A stretch of DNA of 64,000 nucleotides from Panorpa germanica (GCA_963678705.1 OY783204.1:11666759-11730758), one strand, 5' to 3'; positions 9,930 through 21,825 are shown, counted from the first letter of the stretch. Translations and numbers: made by a program. Notes: generated by a model not told the origin, from the letters alone.

Positions 9930-11297
9930 ATGAATATTGCATGCATTTATGAACAATATGACGAACATAAAGAAGTATTTAAATCTCCTACATACGCAAT
10001 GAACATAGGCACATCTTTAAAGCAATGTTGTGAAATTGCAATTGTGTATGCACTTAAAAGAAAAGATGTTTATGCAACTATTCCCACAGCAAACGCAGAA
10101 GCTGATTTAAAAACGATGAAAAAACTTTTTGAATCTCACTGGAAATATGAAATATCAAGTCAAGCAGCCACTGACTTAAATATGCAAAAAATGAACAAAA
10201 TTACTCTTGTGCCATTGGCATCGGATTTGAAATTATTGAAGGAATATTTAATTGATATAGGTAATGACGCAGCTTCAAAACTTATAGCAAATAACAAAGA
10301 TGAATTGGCTTATAACAACTTATTAGAAACCATATTCTGTAGAGAAATTTCACTTAATAGAAAAAGGCCTGGAGAACTTCAAAGGTTACCATTACATTAC
10401 TACGAAATGTCAGAAACAAACACTCAGAAGAATTATGAAGAATTTGATTCAGTTTTATCACCGACTGAGACAATATTGCTTCAAAAATTTAAACGCATTG
10501 TAATTAAAGGTAAAAGAGGTCGTGGTATACCAGTTTTATTTAGTGTAGATGTTCAACACCATATTAATTTATTATTAAAGAACAGATTTAATTTTCTTGA
10601 TATAACGAATCCTTATTTATTTGCAAAAGCTAATGAAAAAACACTAATATACGGTTATAAGGTGCTTAAAAAATACGCAAGTGCCTGCGGTACTAAAAAT
10701 CCAGAAGCAATAACTTGCACCAGACTTAGGAAGCATTTGGCTACAATAACCCAATTATTTAACATGTCAGAAAATGACATTGAGCAGTTATCAACATTCA
10801 TGGGACACACGTCGGCAGTGCACAGAAAATCATACAGACTGCCAGATGATGTTTACCAAACTGCAAAGATTTCAAAATTATTATTACTTATGGAAAAGGG
10901 AACAGCCGCTCAGTACAAAGGAAATGCTCTTGATGAAATTGAAATAAATATGGATGATGATTTATTATCATCCGACATGCAGGATCATGATAATGATTAG
11001 GATAGTACAGAAGAAGATATTTTGTTCGAAACCGATTCAAATGAATGCAGTTCTACAAATGAGTTAAATAAAATACCTATTAAAAAAAACAACCGAGTAC
11101 TTGTTCCGTGGACTGATGAACAGAAGACAGTCGTGAAGTCTTTCTTCAAAATGCACATCAAAGAAAAGAAACCTCCTAAAAAACTTGAATGTGATGCAAT
11201 TATAAGTCAACACCCAAAGTTACTTAATAACAAGTCATGGCTCAAAATTAAAGTGTTTGTCCAAAATCAGTATAAAAAAAAAAAAATACCTTTTTGA
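9930..11297 (+). pseudogene. Tyrosine-recombinase-like protein with an in-frame TAG
   Basis: A 356-codon frame from ATG 9930 ends at TAG 10998-11000, but the same frame continues with acidic sequence and a second block to 11297. It belongs to a large family of uncharacterised tyrosine-recombinase-like proteins common in arthropod and fish genomes. Visible marks: GKRGRGIPVLFS (about residues 193-204, the basic strand of the catalytic fold), TCTRLRKHLAT (about 262-272, containing the conserved Arg), FMGHTSAVHRKSYRLP (about 289-304, with the His and the candidate nucleophile Tyr), then an acidic linker and, after the TAG, a basic C-terminal block beginning VLVPWTDEQK that matches the usual tail of this family. 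The N-terminal third with Cys-rich fingers is absent, so the ATG may be internal. It lies centrally in element 2. One nonsense change is the only clear lesion apart from N-terminal truncation. Confidence 0.75.
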
Positions 11298-11469
11298 AAA
11301 TGATGCATGATGTAAAATGAAATATTTCTATCTGTAAATTATAACGACTGTTAGTCATAAATGATGTCTAAGCTTGAATGTAATAATTTAGTTTTTTCAA
11401 ATTTATTATCATATGTATTAAAATAGTATTATCCCACTAAACACAAAACATAAATACTACATTACATTT
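11298..11469. other. Gene-free 3' flank of the recombinase-like gene
   Basis: AT-rich sequence between the gene and the right arm. No gene or structure was recognised. Confidence 0.5.
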
Positions 11470-12387
11470 ATGTAACATTTTACTTAAAACCTATTGACTT
11501 AAAATATAATAATATTTAGCCTAAAACTGTCTTATTTTATAGAAGCCCTTCATCCTTCAAGAGATGTTTTTAAGATTACATAATCGTAATCGGTCTTCTT
11601 AATACATTTTATGAATTTGTTAATTTGTAAAGAGCTAATCTAACCTAACTTATTTTAAAAAAATTCTAAAATTAGTCACAAAACGTGGTATATTAGGTAA
11701 TCATTAAATATATATTAAACATGTATTTAATGTTTACCTGATTAAAAAAATCGAAATCTCAACCACAAACGTTGAAATTAGGTTTAAGTGTAAGATAACA
11801 TTTGTTATGTAAGACATTCAATACACGAAACTGTGTTCAGCGGGATTAAACTGGATAATTTAAATAAATAACTTCATCCTTAATGGACTGCCATATTATT
11901 TTATAATATAACTTTAAATTATATTTAATAAAACACTAATTATTTTATCATTATAACTATCTTTTTTTTACATAGATGAATTGAAAGAACAAATTGATAA
12001 GTTTAGGTCGTCATACAAGAATCAGAAACGCTTTGAATAGATATGAATAACCCGCAATACCTTATTTAATTGAGAACAAAGATAAATCCAGGTCAAGTTC
12101 ATGCATAATACAGTGGCAACGTCGCAGGACGTCAAATTGTCTATTGAATGAAAATATATACGCGCATGGAAGTCCAATTGCACACAATATGAAAGGACGT
12201 CAATCTGTCGGTTGAATAAAAGTTTTTTTGAATACTTTAATTTTACAATATCTTGAAGTTTTGACCCATACATACAACATAATACATAAATAGTGCTATA
12301 TACTTCAACAATTTCTTGTCTAGTGCCACTCCTTCTAGTAGACGCCAAATTGTAGGGTTAATAAAAGGACGTCAAAATGATAGCTGG

Positions 12388-12388
<1 letters not shown>
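11470..12388 (-). repeat. Long inverted arm, right (919 bp, pairs with 5086-6004)
   Basis: Near-identical inverse of the left outer arm and of equal length. Outer motifs TTGACGTCC are repeated as in the left arm. The two outermost ends lie next to (TA)n. Confidence 0.9.
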
Positions 12389-12423
<35 letters not shown>

Positions 12424-12697
12424 ATAGTTATATTTTTCAACACGAGTTTAGAACTGTCAAACTTTTGTAAAAACACTAATTATTAAGTTAATGTTAATCG
12501 ACTTATTTGATAGTGGGCAGCAACCTTTTGTTTTCCGCATATTTGTAGTGTTTATATGAGGTCTTCCTTATATAGCTCTACAGATTTCTTAAATGTCTTA
12601 ACCAGTTGATGTTTTAAAACTAACACTAACCTCATTATTATCATTTTTTTTGTCTATCGCACTTATTATTGTCTTTTCTCAAAAACGACAAAGTTAT
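12389..12697. repeat. (TA)n and satellite remnant to the right of the pair
   Basis: The TA run (12391-12419) is followed by GTTATATTTTTCAACAC, the normal right side of the satellite TA run. The monomer then lacks most of its length: sequence jumps at about 12483 to the TTAATCGACTTA...GGGCAGCAACC part, and ends at GACAAAGTTAT where BEL starts. It is the right half of the monomer interrupted at 5018. Confidence 0.85.
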
Positions 12698-13242
12698 TGG
12701 AAAAGAATAACTTAAACAAATTTTGTCTTTAGACAAACTGTGTTTTGTCTTTCTTGTTGTAAAGTATTTTGTTGTCCTTAATTTATTAATTCGTTATAAT
12801 TTTTGAAATTTTATTTTTAAAACTTCTTTGTTCACCAAATGTTACTTTCATTTGTTTGTATTTGCTTTACCAGAGACCTTATTTATCACTTAGATTACAG
12901 CTGGTCACAATCCCTTCTCCATTTCTTGGCCTATATAAGTGACTGCGCTGTTATCAGAGCTGTTCTTACATTTATTAGCTAGTTTGTTAATATCTACTTT
13001 ATTATTAGCTACTCTTTTACTAATCACTTATTTATTGCTATCAATTTATTACTAGCTACATTATTATATTTTAAGTAATAATTATTGTTATTATTATTTA
13101 AACTTGTGAATTATATGTGATAAAATAAACAAGAAAATTTTTATATAAAATTTAAGTGAAGACATTTAATTTCCTGTGCTTGCTCCTCAAGAATTTTCAA
13201 CCAAGCGTAGTGCTAAAAATTCGCACGATGTGCCAATTAACA
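12698..13242 (+). repeat. BEL 5' LTR of C2
   Basis: Starts TGGAAAAGAATAAC and ends TTAACA before TT and the primer site. It contains a TATATAAGTG box (about 12933) upstream of the likely transcription start. At 545 bp it is the longest LTR here. It includes AATTTTCAACCAAGCG (about 13191), also present in the C1 LTR but absent from the LTRs at 19438, 24856 and 30786. Confidence 0.85.
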
Positions 13243-13244
13243 TT

Positions 13245-13262
13245 TGGTCCTTCGAGCCGGAT
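13245..13262 (+). promoter_or_regulatory. BEL primer-binding site, tRNA-Tyr type
   Basis: TGGTCCTTCGAGCCGGAT lies two bases after the LTR. It is complementary over about 16 bases to the 3' end of animal tRNA-Tyr including CCA. A second, degenerate copy (TTTGATCTGTTCGAGCCGG) lies about 34 bases downstream. Confidence 0.75.
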
Positions 13263-14407
13263 ACTGCTTACTAACATTTGATCTGTTCGAGCCGGATTTT
13301 GGAGCTAAAAATTAATCCTAACCAGCGCATCAGTACATAAAGTCTCACAGAACATCTATCTAATATCAAGTCCTGTACAAATCGGATGCTGAATTTCTAG
13401 TAAACTCACAATTGATCCAAGACCAGCAATTTATCCTACAAGATCTCTTCAGGACAAACAACTATACAAGGTCCTTCGAGTTTTAACACCGTGAAGATTT
13501 TAAGACATCACAGGAAGTCACAAGTAGAAGAAAAGAAGTCACAAGTAGAAGAAAAGAAGTCACAACGAAATCAATCGTATGCTGAGACGTACGCGTAGAA
13601 TCCATCTGAGTAATCACCACAGCTACTGAGTCATCCATACATCACGCACAGAGTGGCGGCCAATGGTAAAATAATCCTACCTTATTCTTTCTTTTATACC
13701 TTTTCCTGTTTGATAATGCTTCTTTCTTAGATCCAAGTACCTTTTTTTATGATAATTGATAGATTTTTTGGATCAGCATAAGAGATTGTTAATTTATTTA
13801 ACAAGACTTAGGTTATTTTACCAAATAACCACATTAACGATAAATCTTAGCAGTTACATTGTAGAATCAAGTAGCGTTTTCTATTCTTTGCTATCATATA
13901 TGGCTTATTAAGCATTGATTCGACTGTTCACGTGCACCCCGTGTTTTTTATATAGTCAAATTTTATTTATATAGTTATATTCGTTATCTATATAAAATCA
14001 CCTAAACAAAAGCCTTATTATATTATCATCTTTAGTTCTTTAAAAATTGTTTAACATTCCAGATCACCCCTGGCACGCGTTTACAATTGTTTCTTCAAAG
14101 TATTGTATAATAACCTAGAGTTTAACAATAATGTTCCTTGCAGCATTGTGTAATTTTTTCATTAGAATACTTACTGTTTTTAAATTTTAAACTGTTAAAC
14201 GTTTAATCATTTTGAATTACTTCAATCTTCCATTTGTTAATTGTTATTTACATTTTAATTTTTGGAAATTACATTAAAATTTATTTTCAATAACTTTGCA
14301 TTTTGCTTAAGTTTTAAAGTATATTTATCATTTGATAATATTATTTAACCTAAATAATTATTTTAGTATTTTGCCATCTTTTTTTTGAAAATCAATCTTT
14401 TGCAATT
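13263..14407 (+). other. BEL leader of C2
   Basis: Untranslated leader of about 1.15 kb between primer site and gag ATG. It has a 21-bp tandem repeat GAAGTCACAAGTAGAAGAA (about 13514-13566, two and a half copies; one and a half in C3). No frame is conserved across copies. Confidence 0.6.
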
Positions 14408-15645
14408 ATGGTTAATCTAAAGAAGCTTAATGCCATGTTGCATTCTTGTCAAGTTAATTTAGAAATATATACTAAATTAATAAAGAAAATAAACGTAAAC
14501 GATCCATCCACGTACAATATCTAAGACATTAAAACGTATAAGAGAAATTGTTCCATATTATTATCCGAACTTAGCAACATCTGTATAAATATACAAGTAA
14601 AGGTTGCTGATGATAATGAGGAAACGGAACGCATTGACAAAATCCGTAAAGATTTCAATATTAAATATTTACCGTAAGAATCAATATTAAATAAAATATT
14701 GATCGATTCTAATTCACAACCCGTTTCTTTTGATTTGCGTTCAAACCACAATACCGGCAATAACATTGAGCTATTCCGTATAGGCGTGCCAGACTTTCAT
14801 GGTGACATATCCGAATGGCATTCATTTAAGTCAAGCTACGTAAGCCTAATACATAGTCAAAACAGGTTTAACAATTACAAAAAGCTCCATCTCTTGCGAA
14901 GCTGTCTAATAGGTGCAGCTCTTGACATAATTACTTATATAAAAATCAAGGCTAAAAATTATGAGTTGTGTTGGAATCTTATTCTCGAAGCATATGACAA
15001 TAAGGGAAAGATAGTTTCCTATCATATAAAATCGTTCTTAAACATCCCGAATCTGATTACTGAGTCCAGTGATAGCTTAAGAACCACTGCCGTTACTCTC
15101 TAAAAACATGTCAATTTTCTTGAAAATAGCATTCCGTTAGAACACAGATGGAACAAACTCGTCACCGTATTGACATTACAAAAGTTAGACGCTAGCACAA
15201 AGGGTCACTGCCAGTCTAGTCCGCAATCTAAATCAGATTATCAAACAGTGGATTCTCTCTTTTCCTTTATGTTAGAAAGAGCCCACGAATTAGACGAACA
15301 AAGCGATAACTTTAAAATCGGTAGGAAATCTAAATCTCAACGCTCATTAGTTGTAGCACAGCACAACAAAAAACATTTTTGTAGTGATACCCATCGTGTT
15401 TACCAATGTAAAGCTTTCCTAAAATTGTCCATTTTTGCACGTATTAACGAATGTCCAAAGCGCACGTTATGTTTAGATTGTTTGAGAAAAGGACACAACA
15501 CTAAAAGTGCCCTATCACTTTCCTTTGCAATATATGCAACAAACAACACCACACGCTTTTACATTTAGCTACATCTCAATCTAATTCACCACAGCAAAGT
15601 ACTTTTAGTGACACATTCTCTAGTCAAGTACTAAACTCAGGGAAC
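14408..15645 (+). pseudogene. BEL gag (C2), broken
   Basis: The Gag polyprotein would form the particle and bind element RNA. The start ATG at 14408 (MVNLKKLNAML) is conserved in C4 and C5. The gag core of BEL elements (DUF1759 type) is visible at about 14765-15060: GVPDFHGDISEWHSFKSSYV, KKLHLLRSCL and ELCWNLILEAYDNK. Cys/His zinc knuckles follow at about 15380-15500 (CSDTHRVYQC, LCLDCLRKGH). Stops occur at 14521-14523 and 14676-14678 and at 15101-15103, the last at the same codon as in C3, C4 and C6. A one-base change of frame breaks the last knuckle near 15505. Confidence 0.85.
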
Positions 15646-18600
15646 GTGTTACTTTCTACTGCTGTAGTTAAAGTAACCGATAGTAATCGTAAATCAATTT
15701 TTGCACGCGCTTTATTGGACAATGGAAACAAAACTAGTTTTGTAACCAAACAATTAGCGAACAGGTTAACGGCAACTTTTACACCCACGAATGTAGCTAT
15801 ATCTGGTATAGAAAAAACTAAGACAAACATAACGTCTAAGATAAGCGTTCAACTTGAATCACTAGCTACTACTTATAAGACATCTGTTAACTGATTAATT
15901 TTTTACAAAATAACTGACAACATACCACATACGAATTTAGACGTAACTAGTCTGAAAATTCCCTCACACATTCAATTATCATACCCACAATTTAACAAGT
16001 CTGATCGCGTAGACCTGCTGCTAGGAGCTTACATTTTTTGAAATCTTCTACGGGTAGGAAAGATACGTTTAATTAGTAATCTTATAAGCGTTCAGCAAAT
16101 TACACTTGGTTAGATTGTAATAGGAATTAAAGCAGCTAATGGTAACGTATGATCACATTGTTATTCTTTACAAATACAGAATCAACTATCCAAGTTCTGG
16201 ACAATTGAATCTGTAGAAAGCTGTAGTCCACATACTGCGGAAGAATTAGCCTGCGAAGACCATTTTAAACGAACCACAATTCGTGACCCCACTGGTCGGT
16301 TTCTTGTTACTATTCCTTTCAAAAAACCAACAACGCTATTAGGACATTTAAAGAATAACGCTACAAATCGTTTCTTATCGCTTGAAAAGAAACTGTCATC
16401 AAACACTGAGTTAAGGAAATTGTATAATTCTTTTAAGGAAGAGTACATTTCGTTAGGTTATATGACCCTTAATCCTGTCCAAACACCCATGGATATTTTA
16501 TACTTTTTACCGCAACATGGTGTGTTGAAACCAAGTAGTACCACGAGTAAACTTCGAGTAGTATTTAACGGCTCTATGCCTACCACAACAGGCATCTCAC
16601 TAAACGAGCTACAGGCTAATGGCCCTACTATTCAAAGTGATCTCTTTATATTACTAACTAAATTTCGTTTATATACTTACGTCGTGATAGCAGATACAGC
16701 TATGATGTATCGTCAAGTGTTGGTAGATTCGTCACAAAGATATTTGCAGTAATTTTTTTGGCGTTATGAGCCCGACGAACCATTATTAGCGTATCGGTTA
16801 AATACTGTTACTTACGGCACGGCAGCCGCATCATTTTTAGCTACAAAGAGCCTCACTCAGCTAGGTTATGAATCACAAGTCATAAATCCTAAAGCAGCGG
16901 ATTTAATATTAAACGACTTTTACGTTGACGATCTAAATACCGGTTCTGACGATTTAGCAGAGCCTTCGAATCGTTGTGTTAAAATTAATACTATTTTATA
17001 CAGTGCGGGTTTTAAACTTAGAAAGTGGATAGCTAATTCACATACTGTACTTTCAAATATGAAAAATGATATGTCCGATAAGTTTTTTCATTTGTATTAA
17101 GGCGACTCAAATCATTTAAAGACATTAGGCGTCAAGTGGAACTCAATCTCAGACGAATTTAAATACAACATCACTCCTATTACGGAACCTAATAAAGTCA
17201 CAAAGCGCTTAATATTGTCTTTTGTGTCTAAAATTTTCGATCCTTTAGGATTATTATCACCCTGTATAATTCCTTAAAAAAAAATGATGCAAGAACTATG
17301 GTTATTGAAACTACATTGGGACGATGAAATTTTTTTAAGCTTACACGAATATTATTATTCAAACACTTGCCTGATATTAATTATATTTCTATCCCACGCA
17401 TGGTTATTATAGTCGATTCTACAATAATAGAGTTACATGGGTTTTGCGATGCTTTTGAGCTTGCTAATGGTGCTTGCATTTATTTTAAGAGTGTAAATAA
17501 GCAAGGAGCGTCTAAGGTCTATTTAGTTCATTCAAAGTCGAAAGTAGCCCCTCTATAAACAATAAGTATCCCCTGTTTAGAGTTGTGCGCAGCAGTTATT
17601 TTAACTACAATGACACAAAAGCTTTTGAGTATTACCCCTAATACTGTATCTAAAGTTTTCTTATGGTCAGATTCAACTATAGTACTTTCATGGCTTAAGG
17701 TATCACCCAGCACTCTAAAAGTGTTTGTAGCAATTCGCGTCGCAGAAATACAATCTAGCATGACAGAGCTTTATCAATGGCGTCACGTTCCCACACACTG
17801 TAACCCAGCTGATCTTATTTCGCGAGGTACGCATGCTTGTTTGCTAATAAACAATAATTTATGGTGGACAAGCCCATCTTAGTTACATGAGTCCTCTGAT
17901 TTATGGCCTGCAAGCAATTACAATGTAGTAGATATACCAGAAACCCGAGAAATCATCTTGTCTAATTTATTGGTTACATCGTCCTTAAATATATTTAAAT
18001 TGTATTCAAACTTACGTACACTTAAAAGAGTTACTGTTTATTGCTTACGATTTTCATATAATTGTAAAAGTAGAGCAAATAAAATAGTAGGACCCTTGTC
18101 AGTGTCGGAATTACAAAATGCAATGCATTCATTGTTAAGATTGTCGCAGAAATAACATTTTTTTAATAAAATAAGTTCTTTCAAAAGAAACGTACCACTT
18201 CACAAAAGTAGTCAATTATTATCTCTAAATGCTTTTTTGGATTATAATAATATCATAAGTGTAGGAGGTCGATTACAACATTCAAATTTTACTATTGATA
18301 AAAAGCACCCTATTATATTGCACCCTAAATATTCACTTACAAAATTAATTATGCAACATGAACATATAAGACTGTTCTATTCAGGTCCACAAGCTTTATT
18401 ATTCTCTGTTAGAGACAAGTTCTGGCCCCTAAGAGGAATATCACTAGCTAAATCTATAAGTTCATAATTGCATCATATGTTGTAAATGTAATAGGTTCTT
18501 TACCCTCTGACAGAAGCGTTTTTGATTATCCCTTCAGGATTACTAGCGTTATTAATTATGCTGGCCCTATTATGATAAAAAATCGTTATAGTCGCGGTAG

Positions 18601-19425
18601 CAATTTAATCAAGTCATATATTAGTCTGTTTATATGTTTCACTACTAAAGCAGTACACCTGGAATTAGTAACAGAATTATCGACTAAATGTTTCCTGGCA
18701 GAACTTAATCGTTTTATTTCGCGTCGAGGAAAGCCGTCGACCATATACTTTAGTTTTTGTGAAATAAGTCAAATTCATCTAAATTGTCGATCTCTGCTTT
18801 TGAATTATCTGTAATATGGAAATTCATTCCGCCACGTTCCCCACATTTTGGTTTTTTATGGGAAGCAAATATCAAGTCTACTAAGAGTCATTTAAAAAAG
18901 GTACTTTTAAATAGGCATTTATCTTATAAATATACGTACACATTCTTGACTCAAATAGAAGCAATAATAAACTCCTGCCCTCTTTATCTAATGCCATCAG
19001 ATCCTAATGACCTTACTCCCATCACTCCTGGACACTTACTTATTGGTCGTCAAATTACCAGCAACATGCCTGCAGCAGGTGCACCTGTTAATTTAAACCA
19101 GATGCAACGTTTTGCACATGTGCAAGAACTAGTTTAGCAGTACTAGAAATAGTGGACTTCTGATTATATAAACCATTGCCAACAACGTAGTAAATGGAAA
19201 ACTTCAACCAATACGAAACTTCATATAGGATCATTAGTTATGATTCAGGAAGACCATTTAGCACCAACACAATGGGCAATTGGTCGCATCATCAAGCTGT
19301 TATTAGGAAACGATTTACTCACGAGAGTTGCTGTTTTGAACACAAAGTTAAGAGAAAGAACCATTGCCGTCAGGCGTCTCGCCCCTCTGCCACTTCTACA
19401 TTCTTGATCTGCCCTCAGCATATCA
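15646..19425 (+). pseudogene. BEL pol (C2): protease, RT, RNase H, integrase, broken
   Basis: Order of domains: aspartic protease-like stretch ARALLDNGNKTSFVTKQL (about 15700-15765), reverse transcriptase with LRVVFNGSMP (about 16550), YVVIADTAMMY (about 16675) and FYVDDLNTGSD (about 16918-16950), RNase H with HGFCDA, CLELCAA and LWSDSTIVLSWL (about 17435-17697), an integrase zinc region, and the integrase core. The first integrase Asp reads Asn (INYAGP, about 18550) and the second catalytic block (SDNG) is deleted near 18750. Internal stops include TAG 16111-16113, shared with all other copies, and TAA 17098-17100. Multiple frame changes. Inactive. Confidence 0.85.
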
Positions 19426-19437
19426 AAAGGTGGAGCA

Positions 19438-19959
19438 TGGAGAAGAATAGCTTAAACAAATTTTGTCTTTAGAAAAACCGTGTTTCGTTTTACTTGTTGT
19501 AAGGTATTTTGTTGACCTTAATTTATTATTTCGTTATAATTTTTGTAATTTAATGTTTAAAACTTCTTTGTTCACCAAATGTTACCTTAATTTATTTGTA
19601 TTTGCTCCACCAGAGACCTCTTTCATCAACCAGATTACAGCTGGTCACAATCCCTTCCCTTTTTCCTGGCCTATATAAGTGATTGCGCTGTTATCAGAGC
19701 AGTTCTTACGTCCCTTAGCTACATTGTTACTACTTTATTAATGTCTACTTTATTATTAGCTACTCTTTTACTGCTTAATAATTTATTGCTATCAATTTAT
19801 TACTAGGTACCTTATTATATTTTAAGTATTAATTATTGTTATTATTATTTAAACTTGTGAATTATATGTGATAAAATAAACAAGTGAATTTTTATATAAA
19901 ATTTAAGTAAAGATATTTAATTTCCTGTGCTAAAAATACGCACGATATGCTTATTTACA
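19438..19959 (+). repeat. BEL LTR shared by C2 and C3
   Basis: 522 bp from TGGAGAAGAATAGC to TTATTTACA. It is followed by TT and a primer site (19962), so it serves as 3' LTR of C2 and 5' LTR of C3. It retains the 43-bp segment (AACTTGTGAATTATATGTGA...) that the LTRs at 24856 and 30786 lack. Confidence 0.9.
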
Positions 19960-21019
19960 TTTGGTCCTTCGAGCTGGATACTGCATACTAACATTTGATC
20001 CGTTCGAGCCGGATTTTGGAGCTGAAAATTAATCCTAACCAGCGCATCAGTGTCTCACAGAACATCCATCTAACATAAAGTCTTTTACGAATCGGATGCT
20101 GATCAACTACATTGAATTATAATCAACTTACAATATATCCAAGACCAGCATTTCATCCTACAAGATCTCTTCAGGACAAACAACTATACAAGGTATTTCG
20201 AGTTATAACACCGTAAAGACTTTGAGACATCACAGAAAGTCACAAGTAGAAGAAAAGAAGTCACAATGTAATCGCAATTGTATACTGAGACGTACGCGTA
20301 GAATCCATCTAAGTAATCACCACAGCTACTGAGTCATCCATACATCAGGCACAGAGTGGCGACCAATGGTAAAATAATCCTACCTTAATCTTTCATTTAT
20401 ACCTTGTCCCGTTTGATAATGCTTCTTTCTTAGATCCAAGTACCTTTTTTTATGATAATTGATAGATTTTTTGGATCAGCATAAGAGATTGTTAATTTCT
20501 TAAACAAGACTTAAGTTATTTCACCAAATAACCACATCAACGATAAATCTTAGCAGTTACATTGTAAAATCGAGTAGCGTTTTCTATTCTTTGCAATCAT
20601 ATAAGGCTTATTAAGCATTAATTCGATAGTTCCCATATTAATCCTACCGGTGTTGCTTTGGAACATATGATAAAATTTTGTACTGTTCACGTGCACCCCG
20701 TGTTTTTTATATAGTCAAATTTTATTTATATAGTTATATTCGTTATCTATATAAAATCTCCTAAACAAAAGCCTTATTATATTATCATCTTTAGTTCTTT
20801 GAAAATTGTTAAACATTCCAGATCACCCCTGGCACGCGTTTACAATTGTTTCTTTAAAGTATTGTATAATGACCTTGAGTTTAACAATAATGTTCCTTGC
20901 AGCATTGTAAAATTTTTTCATTAGAATACTTACTGGTTTTAAATTTTAAACTGTTAAACGTTTAATCATTTTGAATTACTTTTATCTTCCCTTTTTTAAT
21001 TGTTATTTAATTTTCAAGC

Positions 21020-21825
21020 TAATTGAAAGACTAATACACAGTCCAAACAGGTTTTACAATTACAAAAAGCTCCATCTCTTGCAAAGCTGTCTAAAAGGTG
21101 CAGCTCTTGACATAATTAATTCTATAGAAATCGAGGCTAAAAATTATGAGTTGTGTTGGAATCTTATTCTCGAAGCATATGACAATAAGAGAAAGATAAT
21201 TTCCCATAATATAAAATCGTTCTTGAACATCCCGAATCTGAGAACTGAGTCCATTGATAGTTTAAGAACCACAGCCGCCACTATCTGAAAACATGTTAAA
21301 TCCCTTGAAAATAGCATTCCGTTAGAATACAGATGGAACCAACTCGTCACCGTATTGACATCACAAAAGTTAGACTCTACCACAAAGGCTCACTGGCAGT
21401 CTAGTCCGTAATCTAAAACAGATTACCAAACAGTAGATTCCCTCTTATCCTTTATGTTAGAAAGAGCCCACGAATAAGACGAACAAAGCGATTACTTTAA
21501 AATCGGTAGGAAATCTAAATCTCAACGCTCATACGTTGTAGCACAGCACAACAAAAAACATTTTTGTAGTGATACTCATCGTGTTTACCAATGTAAAGCT
21601 TTCCTAAAATTGTCCAATTCCGCACGCAATAAAGAATGTTAAAAGCGAACGTTATGTTTAGATTGTTTAAAGAAAGGACACAACACTTAGAAATGCCTTA
21701 TCACTTTTCTCTGCAATATATGCAACAAACAACATTACACGATTTTACATTTAGCGACATCTCAATCTGATTCACCATAGCCAAGTACTTTCAGTGTAAC
21801 ATTCACTAGTCAAAAAGTAAACTTA
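21020..21825 (+). pseudogene. BEL gag remnant (C3)
   Basis: The N-terminal part is deleted: leader sequence joins directly to the IHSPNRF...KKLHLLQSCLKGAA block. ELCWNLILEAYDNK and the zinc knuckle region (CSDTHRVYQC at about 21560) are readable. Stops include TGA 21286-21288 (same codon as in the other copies), TAG in the third knuckle region (about 21688) and TAA 21640-21642, shared with C4 and C6. Confidence 0.8.

Larger units (their letters stand above)
9052..12388 (+). mobile_element. TA-flanked TIR element 2 carrying a tyrosine-recombinase-like gene
   Basis: 3337 bp bounded by the same terminal repeat as element 1 (TCCAGCTATCATTTTGACGT and its inverse at 12367-12388), with TA repeats outside both ends. 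The flanking satellite reads across the pair as in ordinary monomers (…GTGTCAT|TA run|GTTATATTTTTCAACAC), so the pair sits in the satellite TA run. The only gene seen is the recombinase-like frame at 9930-11297. Terminal repeats and a TA target are not expected for known Crypton or DIRS tyrosine-recombinase elements, so either the gene is a passenger or this is an unusual element type. Confidence 0.7.
12698..19959 (+). mobile_element. BEL/Pao retrotransposon copy 2 (C2), full-length layout but dead
   Basis: 5' LTR 12698-13242, primer site, ~1.16-kb leader, gag, pol and 3' LTR 19438-19959. The LTR pair differs in length and sequence, and gag and pol carry many stops and frameshifts. The 5' flank is satellite ending GTTAT. 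The 3' LTR is directly followed by the primer site of copy C3, so neighbouring copies share an LTR. Confidence 0.9.

Noticed and set aside
5086-12388. Polinton/Maverick element (long inverted repeats plus integrase)
   Set aside because: No DNA polymerase B, ATPase, protease or capsid genes. The integrase matches Gypsy pol with a GPY-type C-terminus and is part of inserted LTR material.
5086-12388. A single 7.3-kb foldback transposon
   Set aside because: Terminal repeats next to TA also occur at the centre, and the inner and outer arms together reproduce element 2 in inverse order, so two head-to-head copies explain more.
13245-13262. tRNA gene
   Set aside because: Only the ~16-base primer-site complement of tRNA-Tyr is present. 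No cloverleaf or internal promoter boxes.
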